Origin: Ascoidea rubescens DSM 1968
Lineage: Eukaryota > Ascomycota > Saccharomycetes > Ascoideales > Ascoideaceae
Direction of reading: 5' to 3'
NCBI RefSeq assembly: GCF_001661345.1
Contig: NW_017962937.1
Coordinates: forward strand, 1-49,671
Length of the DNA: 49,671 nt
Shown: positions 36,601 to 47,743 of the stretch, piece by piece
Layout: every line of letters starts with the position of its first letter
Numbering within the stretch: position 1 is the stretch's first letter
Notes under the pieces: generated by a model
What the model was told of the DNA's origin: nothing
Database searches by the model: none
The model's input: only the letters and a program-made list of their open reading frames with translations
Translations under genes and position numbers: made by a program

Positions 36601-39390
36601 AAAGGATCTGCCTAGCGCTAATGGGATTCACGCTGAGGGTTGTCAACTTTCTCAGTCATCTTCCAGAGGAAGCACGACGGAAATTGATAGTAGGTCGTCT
36701 AAAAGCCAGACCACTCCTGCTGATGGTCTTTCTTCATTTGATACTGTTGGCCCAATGCCACTTATTGCTGCTCAGCACAGTGGTTATTTTCTTACTATTG
36801 TTGAAAATTTGTTTACTTGCGGTGCTGCTTTTACGAATCCTACACGATCGTTAGCAGTCGCCAGGATGTTATATTACGTTGAATCAACTCAACGAATATC
36901 AGATACAATAGTTGATACTCTGAAATCTGATAACGGCTGTGCATCCAAGCCTTTGGAAAGCATTTGTCAATGTCGCAGAATCAGAGATCAAAAGTCAGTT
37001 TCTGATGAGTGTCACCAAAATGGGTCGCTAAATCTTGGAAAAAAACAACCAGCTCAAAAGAGGGCCAAAGTTAATTAAGGATCTTTTTCCTCATCGTTGC
37101 TAAAATTAAGCTGTGATGTGGACAGTGTTTTTCATCAATTTGATTACCACTGAACATGGGGCACTTTTCCTACCGTTTTGCATTCATTTTATCAAAAAAT
37201 AAAAGCTGATCCTACGTTGAAGTTTTTCGGATGTGCCGCGTATGCAAAGATCCCCAAAATTATGAACCAAAGGTCGCTTGGTGATTAAAGTGTCCTCTGT
37301 GACTTTTCTGACTTGGAAGTGAGTTGAAAAATGCACAGAGTGGAGAATGGTCATTTCAGCTCTGCTGTTGTCACTTCATCGACTCGCATTAATCTCACCA
37401 GTACTCCTTTCAATGAACCATGTTTTGCTGATGCTGAACCAACAAATCTTTCTGCTCTTGGAGTTATTTCTATTGCCGCTTGAGCTATGGGGGAAATTCA
37501 GTTCATTGTGAACAATGGCAATGATATCACATTTGCAATATCTTCAGTCAATACATCAAAAAATTCCTCCAGTGAAGATCAACAATAAATCCTCAACAGC
37601 TGAGATGACAAAAAAAAAAGTGCTGTCGATGAAAATGTATTGGATTACCAAAGTCTCCTCAATCTACCAATGACGCTGATAGCAATCCAGATGCTAAATC
37701 CGGAGCTGCTCCTTACATGGAAATGGTTACTGGAAAAAAGAAGGTTCATCAACACGACCTTGATTCACCGAAGAGCGTGCTTAAATGGTATACAAATAAA
37801 CTGAATGCTACCATTAAAGCGAAGTCTTTTTGATTTATTGGGCCATTGATTTCAGCGCCGCTGCTTCTGCTCAACCCGATCTTGCAGAACAAATTTCCAA
37901 AGTTGCATGTCAATCACAGCTTTAAGGAATGGTTGTTAACAATACTCTGTAGTCAGCTTGATGCCCTCTCCGAGAAAGGAGGTCGTCTTCAGTTTTCGTT
38001 GGGTGGCTTCAATGAACTAAGCACAAATTTGTATTTGGCAAAATCCTCCCTCGTGACACAAGAGCTACCTCGGCTTAAAGGAATTGATTATTGTAGATCA
38101 TTTTGTGTAGGATATAGGAGAAAGAGTGTCACAGTTTGTTTTGTTGTTGCAGCATCCAATTCATTAAAGGAATAACAAATGAATGTTGCAACCGCATTTG
38201 TCCAGGAAGATTTTGACGCCGAATTTTTTATTGAACGACCTCTTCAATTTGTTTATGCTGTGTATTGGCTGAACGTTTGGATGTTACTGTGATCAATTTA
38301 TGGAGCTAATCAATTTTCATTTGTGGTTACCACACGATGAGAAATGATTTCCGATGGTTTGCGTTCAAAAGTGCAATAGCTGAGCAAGCTGTGTTCTATC
38401 ATCTAATGATCAACCTTCACCGGATTGAAGGATGGTATGTGCATCGTCAAACTTTGCCGGGTCCACAGATGCGATGTGCTAGCTCGACAAATCATATGTG
38501 AATTCATTGCTGAAAAGTAAATTAATGTAGTAAATCAGTGTCGGTTTTTAGAGATCTTGTCGCTCGAAGTAAAGACGATATTTTTCTATCTGAGAAAGGC
38601 ATCGTCCGAGTGATAGTTCAACAGTTAAAATTGAATGAGTCTCAATCTCAAGCAACACCAATAGCCACTAACACATATGATGTGCTACTTAAAGCAGTTT
38701 GCTCTGCGCTGGATAGTTTGCTCTGAGCTGGATACAGATCAGTCCTCACATTGAAAATCAATTGATGTATCGTGACCCTCTGCTCCAAGATGGTTACGGA
38801 AGCTATTGGATTTGCTGTTGGGTTACTCATTCAAAATTGTGATTTACCATGCACGATCTACTTCAGATGGGCTAAAAGAATGAAAATATATCTGAACTCC
38901 AATCGATTATGAGTTCTATACACAATTGCTACTGCAGTTGAGATAGAAGAGACTGTGACGGTGCCTTAGCTAGAGACAGTGGTGATGGAAAATTACTTGG
39001 TGAGTGCGTGCTCCTCATTAATCAAAATCGGTCACTTGCAATTAAAGAAGCAGCCTTCGCAGGCCTTCTTGACATGTGAAGCCGATTACATTCTACTGAC
39101 GGAAGCAGTGAAAGAAAGAGTCAACATAATGAAGGACTTCAAATACAGTGGTACATTTGTTGACATACCAATCATCAGTTCCATAAATATCTTTCTATAC
39201 GCTTGTCTGACCATTCCACTACTAAAAGAAAATCCAAGCAAACTTCAATCAGGAACTGTCTGATAAGAGGGTTGTGGGGTGTTTCGATTTCTCTTGCAGG
39301 AGCTGATACTAAAAGTAATGTAACTTATATGTTGACCAAGGGGTACTTTGCTCCAGTGCTCGCTTATCAATATGAGCTGCTTCAATAGTT
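36600..39390 (+). mobile_element. Copia fossil 11 (plus): integrase, RT, RNase H
   Basis: Near 36740 the plus strand encodes DTVGPMPLIAAQHSGYFLTI, the start of copia integrase, followed by TLKSDNG, the active-site block. RT remains lie at 37.8-38.7 kb. RNase H has LTCEADYILLTEAVKERV near 39070 and ends with GADTKSNVTYMLTKGYFAP at about 39301-39357. The gag end is short or missing, since a minus-strand LTR lies directly upstream. Broken. Confidence 0.72.
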
Positions 39391-40640
39391 TAACTGCTGA
39401 GAATTTTCCTTTATTTTTTACATCGTTTTTAATTTATTTCATTATGTTTGTTTCATTTAATTTGGGTTGGCTATACTAGGTAATTACAAATATTTAATTT
39501 AATTACTGCGGTCAAATCTTTTCTACATTGGTTGCAAATCGACGGTCTGACAGGTGTTGTTCATCATTCGCAAAACGTTTATGTTGAAATTATCAAATGC
39601 TTTCGTATCAATTTGATCCCCTTTAATATTGTGTTTCATATTGCTTTATTTTTGTTCACTGTTTGACTTTAAATGTCAGTACATATTTGTACACTCCAAA
39701 ATGGTTTGGTATTATCAGTCTGGACAAAAAATCAAAGTAGGCAAGTAACAAACAGGTCGAGTGACGAAGTTGCCGCGCAAACCAAAGCCAGGATTTCTCC
39801 CTCATTGCTCAATCGTTTGAACAGCCTTTTCTGGGCAACCGACTTGTAATATTTGAGAGATACCATTTTATGTCACCGTAAGTTCAGTTGTATTAGATGG
39901 CCGTGAGTGGCATTCGGATCTGTCTCACTTCCCTCTGAAAGAGTCCCTGGAAACTACGATTCTAAATTCAAGCCAGGAAATCCCTGGTGCTCAGTAAACG
40001 GTGGATGGCTAAGCCGTTCACCCGCATGGACTTGATCGTGTGCGGTTGCGGTAAATGATTAGCGGCGGCTGCTGTTAGCTGCCTGGTTGTCAATGTTTAG
40101 CCCTTGGACGTCGCTCAGCGGACTGCTCCTGTGACCTTCTGTGATTTAACGGAGTTTCCTGTTAAAAAGGTTGGCAATGCCTCTTACGTTGTTCACCCTC
40201 ATATAGTTGATTGCCTTCAAATATTATCGTGGATACCCCACAGCTTCCAGTTCACCGAAGATTCACGTATCTGAAAACCACCCAATTTCTTCCCCCCAAC
40301 ATTGGTTTTTTGGAAAGCCGTCGATGGGGTTGGAATTGGCTTCGCTGCCCCCTAACTTGAGTTCTTAGATACCAATATTGTATTGTAAGCTGGTGACCGT
40401 TCTGGGAGGCCGAACGGTCCTTCGCAGTTATTGCAAGCCGTTTCACGATATTAACCTGGTCGGACAACGAAATCAAAAGGGAGTGCTGCGACTTACATAG
40501 ATGTCTCCATTCAAGCCTTGTGGGCCTGTCCACAGCCTGCTCCCGCGGTCGTTTGTGATTTCGCACTGTTTCTCGTCGAACTAGTTGGCGGCTTTCTCCA
40601 CGTTGCTTTGTTGAATATGTGGCAGTGAACTCATAATTAT
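39390..40640 (+). repeat. Two tandem copia LTR-like units (plus)
   Basis: Two cores in the same orientation are visible. One near 40108-40185 reads CTGCTCCTGTGACCTTCTG, then TCCTGTTAAAAAGGTTGGC; the other near 40530-40570 reads CTGCTCCCGCGGTCGTTTG. The first can be the 3' LTR of fossil 11, the second a solo or tandem LTR. No supportable gene. Confidence 0.5.
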
Positions 40641-41470
40641 ATCTTCAGCTGAAAAAATGTACAAAAGAAAGGAACATAAATATTATTGCCGGCCCGATTG
40701 GTAGAGAATTGAATTCTATCAAACAGTATGAAAAAAGCAGATCGATGACAAACTGCGCCAATCAATAAGATGATATCCGCATATCTCACTCCAGCACCCT
40801 TAACCTAAATACTGTATCTGAGACAATAGGGTGACGGTAGCCGAACAGTTTACTAAACTTGCAATCCGGCCTTGCCGTCTGCTGAGCGATCTTCAAGTCC
40901 AACTGCTGAGAAAAGATTGTGGGGATCCGCTCGCAGGTGCAGGGCAGTGCGTTCGTATCGATTCTGTACTCATTTAACGCAAACTTTGTTGCGTAGAAAG
41001 AAAGTGCCTATTGTGACACACTGGCATTTCCGTGGCAGCAACTAAATATGTTCTAGCGCTTTGTGCTGCGCAGAATGATAAATTTCTATTTTTGAGTGTC
41101 ACAAACTCTATCCAGGCGGTTTGTGAGGTCCCCGCTTGATTCATTGGCAGATCATATTGTCTGAGGGACTATTCCGCGTACACTCAACTACTTAATCTAG
41201 AATCAAGCGGTCAACATCAGCAAATGATTAAGAAATTCGACGAATTGATCCAATCAATTTGTTTAAAAGAACTTTACCAAACCAGTATAAATATTTTTAA
41301 ATGAAGAGAGAATCCTGAAATAGAATCAAATTGAAACTGCTGTGCAAGTAACTTAACTCCACTCAGTGAATCCAATATCTTACAACAGTTTTGAATAGTC
41401 ATCAACGAAACGAACTGACAGTGATAATTAGATACAACCCAAACGACGTAAACAACACAACCAGAACCAT
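40640..41470 (-). other. Probable 3' LTR and flank of fossil 12, undefined
   Basis: The stretch lies 3' of the RNase H end of minus-strand fossil 12. I see no clear TATA core and no coding frame. By position it should include that copy's 3' LTR. Confidence 0.3.
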
Positions 41471-44400
41471 CGTCAATTGATGCATGGAGGCAAATAACTG
41501 AAACATGTTGGTTCTGGAGCGCTAAGCGCGCTATTCATCATAGCAGCAACATTACTTTTAGTATCAACTCTTGTAACAATTAAGCCAACATCGCACAGCC
41601 GTTCTATAAAACGATCGTCGATTTTATGATGCATGGTGGTTTTGTGATGTCTTGGGTGAACATCCAACTTGCTAAAAGAAGTGCTATTGCAATAAAAAAT
41701 GGCATTACCAGCAGTTGCACCAAAGCATTTGAAGACCTGCTTTTGAATCACAACTTGTTTAGCTCCTTCGGTGAGTGAAATGTACTCGGCTTCACATGCC
41801 AGCAAATCCACTGAAGGTCATCTTTTGCACATTCTACTTACTGCCTCTTGATTATTGAAGATCACACATCCACCAACTGATTTGCGATCGCCAGTGTCTT
41901 CAGCACAATCACACCCTGAGTAGCCAACTAACCCGACCGATGAAACTGTTGTGCAATAAGCACTTGATGAGATTAAGTTTATCTCTCTTGACAGTGCTTT
42001 GGCACAACTGAAGTGCATCATGGATGGTGCACAACAATTTGGATTAAGTAACCCAACAGTGAAAGTTCTACCATACCATATACAATTCCCAGCTGAATAC
42101 ATCAACTCAACAAATGATCTGAAGGGGGTGACTTTTCAGCGTCTAGCTCACAGCCATCTTTATTAAATCGCATTGGCTATGGGTTGCCTTTCATTGATGT
42201 TGGTTGCAAATAGGACTCCGCCACTTCAGACCGTTGATCCTTCATTTAAACGTAGGCATTTGTCGATTCCTAAGCACTTTCGTTTTACTCAACAGCATCA
42301 TCTGTAGGAAAGGGACGCAGAACTATTTGATATTTATAATTATAAACATTGAACACAAATATGATTCGACTATCTTGACCAATTTATTTGACAATGGACC
42401 AATGATATGATTATCCTCAGATGGGTCATGCCTCCGGTGATGATTGATCTTTGAATGGGAAACGAGACAACTTTCTGGCGAAACTCTTAGGAAGCCAAAC
42501 GACTGAAAAGAGTTTCGCATGTTCTACTATGAGCAACAAAAATGTTGCTTGAGATGTTAGTGTCAGTTCTGCTACTTCGAAACTTTCACAGAGTACTCAC
42601 CGATGACTGATTTACAACACTAATTAATGCAGATTACAGCGTCGATATCAGCATGACCAAATACTGTTGTCGCATCCACGTGATGAGCCATGAATCGTGG
42701 TGATGCTGCAACAGCAATGACGACTGAAAGAATGTTGTACCAAATAACTTACTAAATGCTTCAATTTTCTCAATAGCGTAAAGCTGAAAAAAACATTAAG
42801 CAGCTTGCTTCTCTTTAGAAAAGTCAGTAGTCGGTGGCGACTTCATTGAAGCACTCACCAAATACCTAAAGTCTTTTTTCAGATTAATGATCCACCAATC
42901 AAACAGAATTGTTCTCAAACGTCTCGGGACGCAGAGGTTGAGAAACATGTTTTCTGATTACATCTTCAAAATTTGGGTTAAACATAGTTGCACGACATAT
43001 GGCAGCGGCGAACTACGCTGAAGCGATCTTCTATAGATGATCCGTGTTCAGCCTTTTGTAGACAATCTATGTGCATTTTCAATGTCATCCAAATTTTCAT
43101 GACGAACTCTTTTTGTTCTAGCAAGTTGATCAATATCAAACTCAGCACCTGTGATAAGAGCAGCAAACAAGCGCAGTATAATCAGTCCGTACGACAAGTT
43201 TCTCAGAGTTCAATTCGTTGTCGTTAAGAAAAATTTCTCTTCATCATTTGAGCTGATAAGAAGCCGGTCATCATTTTCAACAAAACGATGTGTTGACGAC
43301 TCGTTTCAACCAATACCTGTGCTGAAGCCTTTATCATTACTAGCAGTAGACGTATATTTCCCCATAAGACCAGCAACAACTGGTGTAGCTCTAACAGCCG
43401 ACCAAATCAGTCCCTAAATCCCAAAATACATTGGATCTGCGAAAGCACAACTGCTTTCGTCAAATCGATGAGAAGAACGGACAGCAACACTACTTTTAAG
43501 AGAAGTCTATACTCCGTTGACGATTGAGCTCATCACAAATTCAACAGAACCACTCAGCACTTAGGTATCACCTAAGTTCACTTAAATAAACTATTTGGAG
43601 ATCAAGGCAAACGCAGCACATTCAAGCAATTTCACCATTGCAGCTGTTGATGCTTTTCTATGGAATGATTCAACCGATAGACAACTAAGCTCCCTATTCT
43701 GTGGTAAGTAAGTTCATCTACAATAGACCTCATGATACCGCTTTAGTTCTTAAGATATCAGTAGCAACTACATTGCTTGACAAAATCCAGGCGGATTTCA
43801 AATCTAATCTTTGCCATCGGAGTCCGTCCCCATGTTAATGGGACCGATATAAGGCCGACATTTAGTGCTTCATTTCTACGGATGGGTGACAATCATTGAT
43901 CCCCTTGGACACATACTTCAAATTAGATGCCACTGAAGGAGCTGTTTCAACGAATAGTCGTGAAGTACATTGAATATGGTAGACCAGCCTCTCAACAGCG
44001 CATGTTCCAGTAGTAATTAAAGGAGGAAAAACATACTTTGAAGATTGCTCATCAATTTTGACAAATACACAGCACTCCTTATCAGAAACGACTGGGATTG
44101 TTTCAGTCATACCATCATAAGAACAATGCACCAGAGCTGCAACCTGTCTTGGACACGACATACTAATATTCTTGGAAGTTTCTCCGACTGAGCAGATTGA
44201 GAATTTTAATAACCAGCGGCAACAATGGCATAGAATTTGCTCCAGCGCTCGCAGCCTCTATTGCGTCAATCAATGAGGAAGAATAGCTCACCTTATTTGA
44301 CTAGCAAAATTACAAATGGCAAACAAAACATTCATATATTCCTGAACTGTTATTCCGGCCAGCTCATCCGCCAAAGAAGTAATGAAAAGATTTTTGAATG

Positions 44401-45540
44401 AATTCGATCCAGCAGTGCATGAAGCTGAAAAACCTCAAAATGAATTTTTAGATTAGCATGCATTTCGAAGAGATTCTAGCCAACATTATTCAGATCAGTC
44501 ACATTGCTAATTATTCTGAAAGGAACGATAAGCCGACCGGAGCAAGGATTCAAGAATGGTGAAGGATTTGAGGCCGGTAGCCATTTACCAGTGGCTCCAA
44601 TCTGTACAACACTTTCAAGGGAGAAGACCAATGATCTAAAATTTAAATAGAGCAAGCTGGTTACTTTTAACACGCAAGTGATCAGGGACCGCTGAACCAT
44701 CCAGCACTCAGACTAGCCACAGAAGCAGTATGATTCGCTGCCAATGATGATCCAGCGGACGCTGGCTGCGGCGCCGTGCACTCACGCCAGATGATTCGAT
44801 GATCCGAACAAGGATACCAGTTCAATTTTTATCAAATCGGCCGTTAGTTTGGTCTCTTACAAACAACAACAATGGCTGCTAAAGGCTGGCGACCCCCAAA
44901 TACGTCAGCGAACTTGCAGCTTTTGTAATTGTTCTTTTTACAAAATGAATGTTAGTGATACCCCGAAGACTGAATATTCGCCGTTTGAATCAACGTGGAG
45001 AATAACGTAGAATGCGCGATAATTTCGGCAGCGGCCTTGTCAACGCTATAGTGCAGGAAGATGTAGCAAAGGATTCATTGAAAATAATATTAAATTTTGT
45101 TTTATTTGATAATTGATTTTGCCACTAATCAACAAATCGTTACGAGTTATATTAATGGCAGCCTCAACTCGATTACCACAATAGGGAGTCATCAGGTTAT
45201 GAAATACTTGACGGCTGTACGACTAATTTTAATGCATTTGATGCAGTAAAGAATTGGCTAATCGGCCAGCAACAATCGTATGGCAAATGGAATGCACAAC
45301 AGCTTTGGTTTTGTTTAAATCAACTTTATCAGCAGCAAAAGGAATTCTTCAAAAAGGCTTGAGCCAACGGACCGAGCAGAGCAGCATAGACATGTGAAAC
45401 TGTCGCGTAAAAGGTACAGATGGCACCATCGATTAATTTTTTTGACTCTTACCCGCGAACAATTTCAATTTCGCTCATATCCTGTTGTAGCAAATCGATG
45501 ATCGTCTTATAAGGTGAAGCAGTATGTAAGACAGAAGAGC
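41470..45540 (-). mobile_element. Copia fossil 12 (minus), gag to RNase H
   Basis: The minus-strand frame 41811-41473 carries ACEAEYISLTEGAKQVVIQ, and 42105-41818 carries GCDCAEDTGDRKSVGG, both diagnostic of copia RNase H (SDWAGD-DRKSTSG, then AEYISLxEAxKE). The integrase N-terminal block is in the frame 44161-43862 (VFVKIDEQSSKYVFPPL). Gag-like frames lie near 43166-42978 and 44700-44476, although their order is irregular. The RNase H end is among the best preserved in the window, suggesting a somewhat younger copy, but it is still broken. Confidence 0.72.
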
Positions 45541-45900
45541 AATGATGAGATTGGCAGCTATAGTTATAAGGGACTGGGTTAGACACAGAGCGTCACAGGA
45601 CCAGAGGTGTGGCCCACAGCTGGGAAACAAATGTAGACATTAGAGACGGTAACCAGAATGTCGTTCTACACGTTTGTTCATCCACGCCCTGAATCAAATT
45701 AATGGCCTGTTTTATATCAAGATGCGTAAGAACGGAGGGTTGAATTTATTGCTGCGGTAATATCTGAATACCTTATTTCATAGGGATTCACCGATTTACC
45801 AGATTGACCGGAGAATGGTAATATTTATTGAATCGTATGTAGGTAGTGAGTTATTTAATCCGATTGATAATATCTATTCTATTTGAACATAGTTTGGAAT
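45540..45900 (-). repeat. Copia LTR (minus), 5' LTR of fossil 12
   Basis: Read on the minus strand near 45610-45545: GGTCCTGTGACGCTCTGTG, TCTAACCCAGTCCCTTATAA, then CTATAGCTGCC. This matches the shared LTR core in order and spacing. It sits upstream of minus-strand fossil 12. Confidence 0.55.
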
Positions 45901-46220
45901 GAATTGAGGTGTGGTCTTACGAAATATATCATCAAACAAATTTAAAGGAGTATTATCAGAAACGTTGATTTTTGAACAAGTATTTATCGTGTCCTATATT
46001 TGCACAATATGACAGTAGCTATATGTTACACACTGCTTCGATGAGGTTTCGTCAAATTCAATTGTGAAATTCCAAACTCCATAAAACTGAGCAAAAATAT
46101 TTACAGCATATTATTGTATTTTACCAGATTGGAACAACGAGGTTGGCGGTTATCTGTTTTTTGGCTGTATCTATTTATAGTGGTCTAAGATTAAATTGAT
46201 TAACTCCTAATGATGTTTTA
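45900..46220. other. AT-rich spacer between retroelement cluster and MATalpha1
   Basis: No frame or repeat is supported. It should contain the 3' end signals of alpha1, which stops at 46221. Confidence 0.4.
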
Positions 46221-46886
46221 CTAGCATAGAAAATAGTCTTCAAAATCGCTTGAACCTAAAACGATTAACGGATCAATTGTATGTTGAGCAAAATTTAGCT
46301 TTGTTTGGGGTTGGTCGCTAGTTTCCCATTTAGTTGACTGTTCATAAATGTCTTGAATTGTTCCTTCTAATGGTTTTGTGGAATTGAATGGCGTTTCACT
46401 GGGAACCATTGTTTTATCATGGTTTTCATTTTCTTGTTGAGTTATGTTTAACCAATCAGTGAATGATATGTTTCGTTTTTGTGAGTTGTAAACTAGTGCT
46501 AATGTTTTCCATGTGTCCTGGTGGTTTTCAATTTTCCAAAATTTTGCTAGAACAGTCGATATTTCTCTCTGTTTTGCCACTCCAATAATTTTTTTCGAAT
46601 AATAAGACCGAAATGCCATGAAGCCATTTAATCTCCTTTTTGAATATCTTTCGAATTTATTCTGGCGATGTAGATAGTGATTTTTTTCAGAGCTTTTCAA
46701 TGTTGAAAGATAGATAGACAACTCTTTTGAGGGATTGGGAATTGGAGGATGTGGTGAAAATGAATAAACATTAGTGAAAGCGTTAGTACTCTTCTCACTG
46801 TTGCCAGTCGAAAGGGAACATTTCTGGCCGGTTATCCGTTTGATCGATAAACGTTTGTTGAAGCGAATTCGTTTGAAGGAGCCCAT
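46221..46886 (-). CDS. MATalpha1: MATalpha1 alpha-box transcription factor
   Basis: Likely the alpha1 co-activator of alpha-specific genes. From ATG 46886 the product is 221 residues with no intron needed. The alpha box (MATalpha_HMGbox) spans about residues 83-146: KRRLNGFMAFRSYYSKKI is its hallmark start (compare the KRxxNAFMxFRSYYS of fungal alpha1 proteins), followed by the EISTVLAKFWK and WKTLALVYN helices and a closing TDWL. The N-terminal 80 residues are basic and low in complexity; the C-terminus is acidic and ends in SSDFEDYFLC. The frame is open upstream past a TTTCAG acceptor-like site near 46934, so an upstream exon cannot be excluded. It diverges from alpha2. A TATAAATA box lies about 75 bases upstream, at 46961-46968. 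Confidence 0.92.
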   Translation of the reverse strand: MGSFKRIRFNKRLSIKRITGQKCSLSTGNSEKSTNAFTNVYSFSPHPPIPNPSKELSIYLSTLKSSEKNHYLHRQNKFERYSKRRLNGFMAFRSYYSKKIIGVAKQREISTVLAKFWKIENHQDTWKTLALVYNSQKRNISFTDWLNITQQENENHDKTMVPSETPFNSTKPLEGTIQDIYEQSTKWETSDQPQTKLNFAQHTIDPLIVLGSSDFEDYFLC

Positions 46887-47743
46887 AGTATTAGTTGTAA
46901 GAGTTTGCAAGCTGATTTTAATGGTTTTTCTGTCTAACTGAAAATATGATAAGGAAGTGGTATTTATAGATATATTTTGTTTGAATTAATGTGGGGTGCC
47001 AATCTGAAGTTGCCGCAAATCTAATTTCATTGAACTCCAAAGATGTTCTGAATTTGAAAAGCGATGAATGAAACCAAACGGACACTGAACTCTGTGCTGT
47101 TTTTGATATCACAAACTTGGCCTGGATATAAAATTCGATTGACAATTTTTGAATTTTGAACAAAAATCATTGATTTGATGATTGACATTCAACCGCAATA
47201 TTGATGGTTGAGATTTATTCCTTTACTCAATAACAATTTGAAAAATTGGTGTTTAAAAATTAATTATATTGAGTATTTATCTTTAGGACAAGTCAGTTTC
47301 AATACTTACTTCTGGTTTTTGCAATGGGTGTTCAAATAAGGTACGTCACCGTGATTTTCGGATTGTGACGCTGAGCTTCAATATTGATTTTGCACTGGTT
47401 GAATTGATTCACTAAGATTGATATTTATTGTTAAACAAAAATTTGATGTTGTAATATTCATAGAAAAAAAAGGGGGGTAAAAACGGAACGATTCCAAATT
47501 GGCAAAGTAGTTGTAATTGTTGAAATTCTCCATGAATCTATTAAAAAATTGCATTACGATCTATCTGCAATCGGTTCACTTGAACGCTGAATCAGGGGGT
47601 TTTTCGTCTCACCCATACGGAAAAAGTCCCTTTCTTATTCAATGACAAGATGGTAGGGTAGCTTATATTTGTTTTATTTATAAGGCAACATCGTTTTCTT
47701 TTCACTGTCTAGTAGATATGACTTTGGAGCAGATGACGATATC
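46887..47743. promoter_or_regulatory. Divergent alpha1-alpha2 promoter region
   Basis: About 860 bases separate the two start codons, which point away from each other, as in the divergent MATalpha genes of S. cerevisiae. TATAAATA on the minus strand at 46961-46968 would serve alpha1. TTATTTATAAGG near 47674-47685 lies about 60 bases before the alpha2 ATG. A run of A then G (about 47464-47477) is a poly-purine tract. The 81-codon frame at 46918-47163 resembles nothing I know and starts with a non-ATG codon, so it is treated as noncoding. Confidence 0.6.

Noticed and set aside
1600-45900. Repeat-induced point mutation as the cause of decay
   Set aside because: RIP is known from filamentous ascomycetes, and I could not count CpA to TpA bias by eye; plain old age explains the decay.
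46918-47163. 81-codon minus-strand frame upstream of alpha1
   Set aside because: It starts with TTG, resembles no known domain, and lies in the shared promoter; an unrecognised alpha1 upstream exon is possible but not supported.
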